IMG/VR virus record: IMGVR_UViG_3300027971_000255
Span: 1-21,247 of that record
Length of the DNA stretch: 21,247 bases
Source of the DNA: a virus
Strand: one strand, 5' to 3'
Part shown: in pieces, positions 1-7,600 of the stretch
How positions within the stretch are numbered: the first letter of the stretch is position 1
Layout of the letters: every line of letters begins with the position of its first letter
Made by a program: the position numbers and the translations under genes
The notes under the pieces: model-generated
The model's database searches: none
What the model saw: only the letters and a program-made list of their open reading frames with translations
What the model was told of the DNA's origin: nothing

Positions 1-59
1 GGTTCCGACCGCAAACTTTTTGTACGAGTTTAGTCTAAAACCTTTATCTCAACACACTT

Positions 60-1115
60 ATGCAAACAGAATCTCTAAAAATTAATAAGAATAAATTTGG
101 TCGCACAATTTATGATGAGGCCAAAGTTTTAGAGCTTCGGGCAACTGGGCTAGGTATGAGAAAAATTCACAATCAAACGCTTATTCCCAAAACGACACTT
201 CATAGAATCTTTAAGCGCAACAACATTGAAACTTTTCCATATCAGACAAAAAGATGGGGCAACGCATTCCGGATTAAGGAAAGAAAAAGGATGGTTGGGC
301 AAATATTCAAAAGGGGATCAGAGGCAAGAACTATAACGGCCAAAGTTATTAGGGCAATTAGGGTTGGTTCTTCTTTGTTTGAATCAATAGAAAGATGCGG
401 GGCTTGTCCAGAAATAGCCTTACGATGGCTCAAAAAAACAAAAAGCTATGATGCCCTTAAATGGAGAGAGCAAAAAAGAAAGATATCACTTGGCCTATCG
501 GCAGAACAGATGGAGCTACAAAAAGAACATCGCATTAAGAAAACGATGGAAATGCGAAAGGCAAAGTATATAGAAGCACGAAAAAATACCGCCATTCTGA
601 TCAAATCATTAAGGGCTGGGATACCGATTGAGATCACGGCAAATCAACTCGGCCTAAACAAATCAACCGCATGGAATTGGGTATATAAAACAAAAGCGTA
701 TAAAATTTTGCGGAATAAAATGAATTGCAATTTGAAATACCCCCGCAAAAAGAATATTGGGGTCTTGTCTAAAAAATACACATCGGAAAAGAAAATGATG
801 CCCGATGCTCGCCAATATGTTGTTGCGGCAAACATCGGCAAGGGCGTTGTCGAGGAAAAGGAAACATGGAAAACAAACCAAATTGGGCAGGGGAGATCGG
901 GACTAAGGGCGGATTTTTTTGTAAAAGAAGATAACCATATATACGAATGCAAGCAAAGGTGTGATCCCGGAACATCTCAAAGAATGATAGGGCAAATTTT
1001 CATTTATATAATGGCGGGGTATAGGGTTTCGGCAATAATGCCAAACGACATTATTATCCCAAGCTACCTATCTGAAGCCCTTGAAAGAATGAAAGTCGAA
1101 ATGATTCTTATATGA
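60..1115 (+). CDS. HTH-repeat protein with C-terminal PD-(D/E)XK-like nuclease domain
   Basis: A 351-residue basic protein, probably a DNA-binding nuclease. Three helix-turn-helix-like segments are visible at about residues 22-53, 94-135 and 178-217. The second and third share a W-x-x-KTK-[SA]-Y-x-x-L ending, so they look like an internal duplication. The C-terminal part (about 275-330) has the layout of a PD-(D/E)XK nuclease: D285 in RADFF, then E296 and K298 in YECK, then Q312 in a following helix. The start ATG has no obvious Shine-Dalgarno sequence. The stop overlaps the next gene as ATGA. The gene is visibly more AT-rich than the terminase genes, which suggests separate acquisition. It could be a homing-type endonuclease, a recombination nuclease or a packaging accessory; the sequence does not decide. 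The nuclease fold is inferred from motif spacing only. Confidence 0.6.
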   Translation: MQTESLKINKNKFGRTIYDEAKVLELRATGLGMRKIHNQTLIPKTTLHRIFKRNNIETFPYQTKRWGNAFRIKERKRMVGQIFKRGSEARTITAKVIRAIRVGSSLFESIERCGACPEIALRWLKKTKSYDALKWREQKRKISLGLSAEQMELQKEHRIKKTMEMRKAKYIEARKNTAILIKSLRAGIPIEITANQLGLNKSTAWNWVYKTKAYKILRNKMNCNLKYPRKKNIGVLSKKYTSEKKMMPDARQYVVAANIGKGVVEEKETWKTNQIGQGRSGLRADFFVKEDNHIYECKQRCDPGTSQRMIGQIFIYIMAGYRVSAIMPNDIIIPSYLSEALERMKVEMILI

Positions 1116-1576
1116 AATACCCACAACTTCTAACAAAAAGAATCAGCGAACTTTCTCCCGCAAAATACAATCCCAGAAAAATTACTTCTGATGCTTTGGG
1201 TAGGCTCACAAAATCTTTGAGCGAACTTGGGAATCTTCAGCCGATAACTTGGAACGCCAAGACCGGGAACATAGTCGGAGGCCATCAGCGGCTGAAATGC
1301 TATCAAGCCCTCGGCAAAGATGAAATCGAGGTATGGGCGGTCTGGTTGGATGAGGCAAAAGAGAAGGCGGCGAACCTAGCTCTTAATAAATTGAGTGGCG
1401 AATTTGATATGCCCCAACTCAAAGACATCCTAGAGGAACTGGACGCAGGGGAGATCGACATAGATATTACCGGGTTCAGCTTGGATGAGATTGGAAAGAT
1501 GATGGAGGCCACTAGCCCAGAAGATGAGAAGGGTGGAGAGGGCGAGAAATGCTTGGCGTGTGGGAAGCCCTTGTGA
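1112..1576 (+). CDS. ParB/sulfiredoxin-like domain protein
   Basis: A 154-residue protein with the N-terminal ParB-like fold. YNPRKI (19-24), the LGNLQPI stretch (39-45) and the signature GGHQR (56-60) followed by a helix with LKCYQALG are all present. In the family this fold binds nucleotide (CTP or ATP) or acts as a nuclease. Phage copies commonly sit beside DNA methyltransferase or terminase genes. The C terminus is acidic and ends with a CxxC pair (C147, C150) only a few residues from the end, so no complete zinc ribbon is visible. Its ATG overlaps the upstream stop (ATGA), and the next gene starts 3 nt after its stop, so it is translated with the packaging genes. There is no HTH domain of the plasmid-partition type, so a chromosome-partition role is unlikely. 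Function in the phage is unknown. Confidence 0.75.
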   Translation: MKYPQLLTKRISELSPAKYNPRKITSDALGRLTKSLSELGNLQPITWNAKTGNIVGGHQRLKCYQALGKDEIEVWAVWLDEAKEKAANLALNKLSGEFDMPQLKDILEELDAGEIDIDITGFSLDEIGKMMEATSPEDEKGGEGEKCLACGKPL

Positions 1577-1579
1577 GAA

Positions 1580-2179
1580 ATGATAAGACAAAAAGAGCTA
1601 TGCGAGAAGTGGGGGCTAACAAGGGGGGCAATCTCCCAGTTAGTAAAAGCGGGTATGCCCCTTACGAGCGTAGTCGATGCAGAGCGTTGGAAAATAGCCA
1701 ATCAAAAGAAGCCAAGCAGGGCGAGGCCGATCTTGTCAGCATCAGCGAACTTATCAGAGACATCAGAGAACTCGGATGCCGAGTCGATCAAATTGGGAAA
1801 TCCGCTTGGACGATTACATCGGGCGAGGAGAGCCGAGTTAGTTGCCTACTCGTTAGTTCAGAGGGCGGCCAACGAAAAAAACCCAGTCGCTATGAGGGCG
1901 GCGGTGCAAGGATGGGGCGAAGCAAAAAAGCGAGTCGCAGAAGCCGAAATGGAACACGCTCGATGGGAAGAAGTGAGCCGAGTCACAGTTCGGATGGGGG
2001 AAGTGCAGGAATGGATAACGAAGTGGCACGGAGCAATCAGATCGCTTCTGGATGCCCTTCCTTCGAGCCTAGCGGCCAGAGCAAACCCATCAGACCCAGA
2101 GTGCGCCAAGCAAGCCATCCAAGACGGAATCAATCAAATCTTCGTTACCATCCAGAAAGCAGAGGGGGCGTTTAAATGA
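1580..2179 (+). CDS. Terminase small subunit (Nu1-like)
   Basis: A 199-residue protein that fits a small terminase, the subunit that recognises the packaging site and recruits the large subunit. Residues 5-29 form an HTH (KELCEKWGLTRGAISQLVKAG), as in lambda Nu1 and related proteins. The middle (about 78-140) is a long charged helical region suited to oligomerisation. The C-terminal part is helical as well and may contact the large subunit. Position supports this: the gene lies upstream of the large terminase, separated only by two membrane peptides and an HNH gene, a common arrangement. An overlapping frame at 1549-2175 is open but encodes a low-complexity Ser/Arg-rich product, so it was discarded. 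The stop overlaps the next start (ATGA). Confidence 0.75.
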   Translation: MIRQKELCEKWGLTRGAISQLVKAGMPLTSVVDAERWKIANQKKPSRARPILSASANLSETSENSDAESIKLGNPLGRLHRARRAELVAYSLVQRAANEKNPVAMRAAVQGWGEAKKRVAEAEMEHARWEEVSRVTVRMGEVQEWITKWHGAIRSLLDALPSSLAARANPSDPECAKQAIQDGINQIFVTIQKAEGAFK

Positions 2180-2313
2180 TACTAGGGCTAAAAATAGGTG
2201 TCGGAATAGTGCTTGGAATCGTGCTACTCAATGTGGCATTCTGGACTTGCATTATTCTGGCCTATCTACTCGCCACTTTATTTGAGTGCATCGGGAAGTG
2301 GATAAACAAGTGA
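2176..2313 (+). CDS. Small membrane protein (45 aa)
   Basis: A short reading frame starting at the ATG that overlaps the small-terminase stop (ATGA) and ending TGA at 2311-2313. The product begins MILGLKIGVGIVLG and is almost entirely hydrophobic from residue 7 to 37, ending in a charged tail (GKWINK). This is enough for one long or two short membrane segments. Junctions on both sides follow the overlap pattern used throughout the window, which supports translation. No family is recognised. It could be a holin-like or superinfection-related membrane peptide, but nothing in the sequence distinguishes these. Confidence 0.5.
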   Translation: MILGLKIGVGIVLGIVLLNVAFWTCIILAYLLATLFECIGKWINK

Positions 2314-2384
2314 ATGAATGTTTCCTCGTCATCATCGCCACCCTCGGCTTGCTAGGATTGATTCTGCCGTTCTTTGACGAATGA
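2310..2384 (+). CDS. Tiny membrane peptide (24 aa)
   Basis: A GTG-started frame that overlaps the preceding stop (GTGA at 2310-2313) and whose own stop overlaps the ATG of the HNH gene (ATGA at 2381-2384). The predicted product is a single hydrophobic segment (FLVIIATLGLLGLILP) with an acidic end (FFDE). The perfect chain of overlaps on both sides is the main argument that it is translated. The alternative ATG at 2314 gives only a 13-residue Ser/Pro peptide. Function is unknown. Confidence 0.35.
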   Translation: MNECFLVIIATLGLLGLILPFFDE

Positions 2385-2686
2385 AACGCTCGCCCCTCAA
2401 ACGCAAAACCCCACTCAAGCGAGGGGGGAAACTACTCCGAGTGTCTGCCAAGAGACGAAAGCAAAACGAGGTCTATTCTGATGTGCGAGAGAAGTTTCTA
2501 GGCAACACACCAGTCTGCCAAGTTTGCCAAAACAAGATGGCGAGCCAAGTTCACCATAGGCGAGGGAGGTTCGGGGATAGGCTTAATGAGGTTGAGTTTT
2601 TCTTGGCGGTTTGCTTTGAGTGCCATCACAAAATCCATATGAACCCAGCGTGGGCGTATGCAAAAGATTATCTGGTTAAGAGATGA
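2381..2686 (+). CDS. HNH endonuclease
   Basis: A 101-residue HNH nuclease. The N terminus is very basic (MKRSPLKRKTPLKR). The structural zinc site is visible as C46xxC49 and C78xxC81. The catalytic His-Me core is H58-H59 (VHHRRGR), a candidate N69, and H82/H86 in the CHHKIH end. Small HNH proteins beside terminase genes are known in cos-type phages, where they work with the terminase in genome end cleavage. That role is inferred here from position. The gene is placed between small and large terminase and overlaps the large terminase start by ATGA (2683-2686). Length is normal for this family. Confidence 0.85.
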   Translation: MKRSPLKRKTPLKRGGKLLRVSAKRRKQNEVYSDVREKFLGNTPVCQVCQNKMASQVHHRRGRFGDRLNEVEFFLAVCFECHHKIHMNPAWAYAKDYLVKR

Positions 2687-4458
2687 ACATCGGGGCGTTC
2701 AGCCGTAGTTTCTTTGAGCCAAGAGAGCAACTATCAATTCCAGAATGGGCAGAGAAAAACCTTACGCTCTCGGCAAGGGTAACGAACATACCCGGAGCAT
2801 ATTCGACAACACTCACGCCCTATGTTCGTGAACCCCTAGGGGCTTTTGGTGATGATTCAATTCGGAGGGTGGTGTTGGTATGGGGGGCGCAGACCTCAAA
2901 GACTACAACGATTCTCGCTGGCCTAGCCTACCGAGTAGCAGAGCGGCCTTGCCCGGTCTTGTGGGTGATGCCCTCGGAACATCTAGCCCGATCATTTACA
3001 GAAACCCGCTGGCTTCCGATGGTGGACGATTGCCCAGCCCTAGCCAAAGAACGGCCAGAAAATACAGACCGAATCAAAATCCTAGAGCAACATTTTAAGC
3101 GATGCTCAGTCTGGTGGGCGGGAACAAGTGCCTCGGCTCTTTCTAGTCGCTCGATTGCTTTGCTCTGTATGGATGAGGTGGACAAGTTTCCAGAGCAAGC
3201 AGGGTCGGGGAGGGAGGCCAATCCGGTGCAGTTAGCGGAAGCACGAGTCAGCACCTACCCCAATCATTTAATCATAGCAACTAGCACCCCGACAACTGCC
3301 GACTCAATAATTTGGGCTGAATGGCAGAAGGGCGATATGCGTTTCTATTTTGTGCCTTGCCCCCATTGTGGATTAAAACAAAAACTAATCTGGGGACAAG
3401 TGAAGTGGGACGAGGCCGCCAAGATAGAAGATGGCGTTTATGATTATGCCCTAGTGAAATCCTCGACCTACTACGAATGCGAGGGATGCAAGGGCAAGAT
3501 TCAGGACGGCCAAAAAACCAAGATGCTCAGAGAAGGGGAGTGGAGGGCAACCAATCCCAAGGGCGAACCAGCCAGACGCTCGTATCACCTCAACGGCCTA
3601 TACGCTCCGTGGGTTAGCTTCGGGAGCTTGGCGGTCAAGTTCCTACAAGATAAGCACAGCGGGATTATCGGCCTGCAAGATTTCGTGAACCGAGTTCTTG
3701 CCGAGCCTTGGATGGAACACGAATCAGAAAAGATGCAGATCGTTCCCGGTGCTTACAAGATGGGCGAGGTTCGGATGGGCGATAAGCTGATTATGAGTTG
3801 CGACATTCAAGAGGCTGGGGGCTTCCACGCTTGGTGCGTTGTGAGGGCTTGGGATTTAGAGGGCAAACCAAGGCTTGTGTGGGCGGGTAGGCTAGAAACT
3901 TGGGGCGACATAAAGGCAAAACAAGACGAGTTTGGTGTTGAGGATAAATGTGTCTTAATTGATTCGGGCGATCAAACCAGAGATGTATATTTGAATTGTT
4001 GCAAGAACGGCTGGGTGGCGTTGGTTGGCTCGGACAAGACCAGCTTCTCCGAGATCGTCAATGAGCAGAAGGTGCAAAGGCCATACGCTCGAATCGCAAA
4101 TGGCGACCCCTTCTCTGGTAAGGCAGTTCAATCAAGGGCGGGGTGGAAGTGGAAGCTCTGCCCGATTTGGAGATGGTCGAACCCATCCATCAAAGACATA
4201 CTCTCCCAGCTTCTCAAAGAGGAGGGATTCATCGCCCTAGATACGCCGGATGTTTGGAAGGTGCATATCGAAGCAGAGGTGAAGGTAAGAGTGAAAAATC
4301 CTATGACTGGCAGGGAAAGACTTGTATGGAAGCAAGTCGGGAAGCACAATCATTTAATGGATTGTGAGTGCATGAATATCGTGGGGGCGGCACTCCACGG
4401 AAGGCTCAAAGTTTCCCCCGCAAGTTTGACAGAGGAGGTTGAGAATGGCGAAGGGTGA
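2683..4458 (+). CDS. Terminase large subunit (lambda gpA family)
   Basis: A 591-residue packaging motor and nuclease that cuts concatemeric DNA and pumps it through the portal. The ATPase domain has a Walker A-like WGAQTSKTT (67-75). It departs from GxxxxGK[ST], as is usual in the gpA family. Walker B is ALLCMDE (159-165, with D164/E165). A zinc-finger-like insertion follows: C226xxC229 and C266xxC269. The C-terminal nuclease shows the expected acidic residues in SCDIQ (D374), LIDSGD (D427) and NHLMDCE (D560/E562). Length fits the family. The last 14 nt overlap the gpW-like gene. This is one of the firmest calls in the window. Confidence 0.95.
   Translation: MNIGAFSRSFFEPREQLSIPEWAEKNLTLSARVTNIPGAYSTTLTPYVREPLGAFGDDSIRRVVLVWGAQTSKTTTILAGLAYRVAERPCPVLWVMPSEHLARSFTETRWLPMVDDCPALAKERPENTDRIKILEQHFKRCSVWWAGTSASALSSRSIALLCMDEVDKFPEQAGSGREANPVQLAEARVSTYPNHLIIATSTPTTADSIIWAEWQKGDMRFYFVPCPHCGLKQKLIWGQVKWDEAAKIEDGVYDYALVKSSTYYECEGCKGKIQDGQKTKMLREGEWRATNPKGEPARRSYHLNGLYAPWVSFGSLAVKFLQDKHSGIIGLQDFVNRVLAEPWMEHESEKMQIVPGAYKMGEVRMGDKLIMSCDIQEAGGFHAWCVVRAWDLEGKPRLVWAGRLETWGDIKAKQDEFGVEDKCVLIDSGDQTRDVYLNCCKNGWVALVGSDKTSFSEIVNEQKVQRPYARIANGDPFSGKAVQSRAGWKWKLCPIWRWSNPSIKDILSQLLKEEGFIALDTPDVWKVHIEAEVKVRVKNPMTGRERLVWKQVGKHNHLMDCECMNIVGAALHGRLKVSPASLTEEVENGEG
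4433..4438 (+). promoter_or_regulatory. Strong Shine-Dalgarno deciding the gpW-like start
   Basis: A perfect AGGAGG lies inside the end of the terminase gene, 6 nt before the ATG at 4445. It rules out the in-frame TTG at 4439, which would touch the Shine-Dalgarno sequence directly. A TTGACA hexamer sits just upstream (4426-4431). Confidence 0.75.
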
Positions 4459-4678
4459 TTTCATTGGGCTACCCCTTGCCACCCTAACTTCTCTGCGTGA
4501 TAAGTATGTGACTTGTCTTGAGGCGATTGCGGTGGCTGGGTCTAGCTATTCGATAGCGGGACGCTCTTTTTCTAGGGCGAATCTTGGGGAAGTTCGTGAT
4601 ACTATCGCAGAGCTAACCCTTGCCATCCAGTCTGCCAACGGCACTCGTATCCGCACGACCTACGCCAACTTCTCGTGA
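4445..4678 (+). CDS. gpW-like head-completion / head-tail joining protein
   Basis: A 77-residue protein in the gpW slot, between large terminase and portal. The sequence reads as helix (LATLTSLRDKYVTCLEAI), a beta hairpin (SYSIAGRSFSRANL), then helix (GEVRDTIAELTLAIQSA). This helix-hairpin-helix layout is that of the gpW fold, which plugs the portal and supports tail attachment. The ATG is chosen by the AGGAGG upstream. The end (TYANFS) overlaps the portal GTG start (GTGA). The family call rests on length, predicted layout and synteny, not on a strong motif. Confidence 0.7.
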   Translation: MAKGDFIGLPLATLTSLRDKYVTCLEAIAVAGSSYSIAGRSFSRANLGEVRDTIAELTLAIQSANGTRIRTTYANFS

Positions 4679-7600
4679 AAAAAGCCCAGCTAAACTTAAT
4701 CGATAAAGCTGTTGCCTTTCTGAACCCGCAGGGGGCAGTTAATCGTATGATTGCACGGCAAAAGCTCGTCAACTTCTCTTACGATGCGGTCAAATATACA
4801 AGGGAACGCAAGGGGCCGAGTTCGCTTTCTGGTGCGGAAGATTATCGTTCTAACTATGACCGAGTGGAGCTGATGAAAAGGGCGAGGGACTTGGCAGAGA
4901 ATGTCGGCCTTGTTCGCTCCATCCTTATGAAGTTCGCCAGCCACACCGCCGCAAACATTTCCTACCAAGCCCGAACAGAAAACCCCGAGGTCAATACAGA
5001 GGTTGAGGCATATTGGGCAGAGTGGTGGGACAAGTGCGACATCTCCACAAGGCACACCGGCTCAACCCTTATGCAGGTCGCAATGATGAGTATGCTCCGG
5101 GATGGTGACTTCCTTTTCGTTTTGGTTCGCGATAAGGATGGCAACTTAAAGATTCAGGGCATCGAGGCAGATAGAGTAGGCGACCCATTTAAGGTTTATA
5201 CAAGCCTAGATTTGATCGGTGGAATCCATATTGATCGGGATACTGGTGCGCCGAGTGCCTACGATATTTACAACCGAAGCATCGGGGACTTCTACACCTA
5301 CCAAGCAACAATCCCCGCAAGCCAAGCCTTTCACCTATTCGACCCGCTCCGCATCGACCAGTACCGAGGAATCTCCGCTTTCCATACGGCCATAAATGAT
5401 TGCACAGACATTTACGATATCGTGAACTTTGAGAAGATGGCGGCACGAGTTGCCTCTTCTCAATCCGCAGTTGTTCGCAGGAATAACAACAATGCCTCTG
5501 ATCTCTCCACGCTCACAAACGATGAGAATGTTAATGGTGATACTATCAAGCTAGAAGCGATTGAGTCTGGCAAAATCTCCTACCTAGAGCCGGGTGAGGA
5601 CATCGTGTTTCCCGATGGGCCGAGCCGTCCCTCTGGTGCGTTCGCAGAGTTCCACAAGATTCTCCTCCGCAATATCTGCCTTGGCCTTGGCATCCCTTAC
5701 AGCTTCGCCGTTGACCCTTCCGCTATGAGTGGCCCGACTGCTCGCCTTGAGATGCAACAAGCAGGGCGAACCTTCCGCAGATACCAGAAGCTCCTAGATG
5801 ATAAAGTTCTTCGACCCATTAAGAACATCGTGATTGCCGATGGGGTGGCAAGGGGATTGATTGAGAACAATGTTGGAACAAGAACGACGAAGGGCATCTT
5901 TAACTTTGGGGCGAATGTATCTATTGATTTAGGGAGAGAATCTGCCTCGGCCATCTCCGAGTTCAAGACCGGCCTCAGAACTGCCGCCGATATTTACGCA
6001 GAGAGAGGCCAAGATTTTGAGAGTGCTATGCGACAAAGGGCGATTGAGGCCAAGCTAGTGAAGGATTTGGCTGGAGAGTACGAAGTGTCGGCAGACACGA
6101 TTTCCGACATTGCCGCAGAGGGATTGACCAGAGATTCACAAAAAGCACAAGCGACCCCAACAGAAGGCGAACAGACACCCGCTGGACAACCTTCGGACGA
6201 GGATATGCTCGGTGGTGCTTCACTCAATGGAGCGCAAGTTGCCTCCCTTATCAATGTTATCAATGCCGTGGCGATGGGTGCAGTTTCCAAGGAGGGTGCA
6301 GTATCTATCATCACCGCCGCCTTCCCGACCATCAGCCCAGACCAAGCAAGGGCAATCGTGGCGGGAGTCAACATTGGGACAACTATCCCCACGACCAAAG
6401 AAGAGAAACAGCAGATCGCAAAAGACCAAGAAGGGGATTCTTCGGGAGGCTCAACACCCCCAGCCCCAGAACCTACTATGCCCCCGACCGCCCCCACGGC
6501 AACCTCACAAAAAAAAAGTAGTTTAGAGATTTTAGAAAGCCTCGACCCAGCTTCTATTAAGATGCTGATTGAGGGGATGATGGGCGGGATTGAGTTAGCA
6601 AAATACGATGGGATTGATTTTACACCCCCAGAAGGAGCTAGGGATGCCGCTAAAAGAGCCTTAGATGTGCGGGAGACAAAACCACCCAGCCAAAGGGGAA
6701 TGACCCCTGTTGGCCTTGCTAGGGCGAGAGATTTAATCAATGGGGTTAAGATGTCTCCCGACACCATCAAAAGAATGAAAGCCTTTTTCGATAGGCACGA
6801 AGTGGACAAGAAAGGCTCGACCTTTGCGGAGCAAGGAAAGGGCTGGCAAGCGTGGAATGGATGGGGTGGGGATGCTGGATATTCTTGGGCTAGGAAAGTA
6901 GTTGGACAGATGGAATCTAGGGACAAGAAAGAACTAGCAGAACCAGAGACTTGCCCCCTGCCCACTCAAGACATCAAAACAAATCTAGCCAATAGGCAGA
7001 CAGCCGTGGACGATGCAAACTACGGCCCAGCCAATCCTAACGAACCCAACGAGGACTACTGGAAAGCCAAGGCAGACGAGTTCCAAGGCGATGTAGACAC
7101 GGCAAAGAAAATGCTTTGCGGAAATTGTGCGGCTTTCAACCAAACCAGCAAACTTCTAAATTGCATAAAAGGCGGGATAGGGATTGATGCTGATGAGGTT
7201 GCGGTGGCTGGCGATCTAGGATATTGCGAGATTTTTGACTTTAAGTGTGCGGCCAAAAGGACTTGTGACGCTTGGATTGTTGGTGGGCCGATTACCGATA
7301 AGAAAGAAGAACTAGCCCGACCAGTCTCCCAAACCCCAGCCCCTCCTAAAGAAAGAATCAAAGGCTCGAAAGAAAACCCCGAAGGCACGGCATCCACAAG
7401 AAGCAAAGCAGGGGACATTGAGATTTCAGAGCAGAACGAAGAAGCCCTCAAGAACAAGATCGCCGAGTTCAAGGACAAGCACCCCGCAAGAAAAGCCCCC
7501 ACCATTGGGGCATTGAAGAAAGTTTTTCGCAGGGGGGCGGGTGCGTTCTCTACCAGCTTTAGGCCAACGATTACCGGTGGGAAACCCAACTCACGCAACG

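Noticed and set aside
1549-2175. Open + frame of 208 codons overlapping the small terminase
   Set aside because: It encodes a low-complexity Ser/Arg/Gly-rich product with no domain, while the overlapping frame at 1580 has an HTH and a terminase layout.
4439-4447. TTG start for the gpW-like gene
   Set aside because: It touches the AGGAGG directly. The ATG at 4445 has proper spacing.
5994-6965. Long minus-strand open frame (323 codons) inside the portal gene
   Set aside because: It is the reverse image of the Ala/Thr/Ser-rich linker of the portal. No domain is visible and no minus-strand gene occurs elsewhere in the window.
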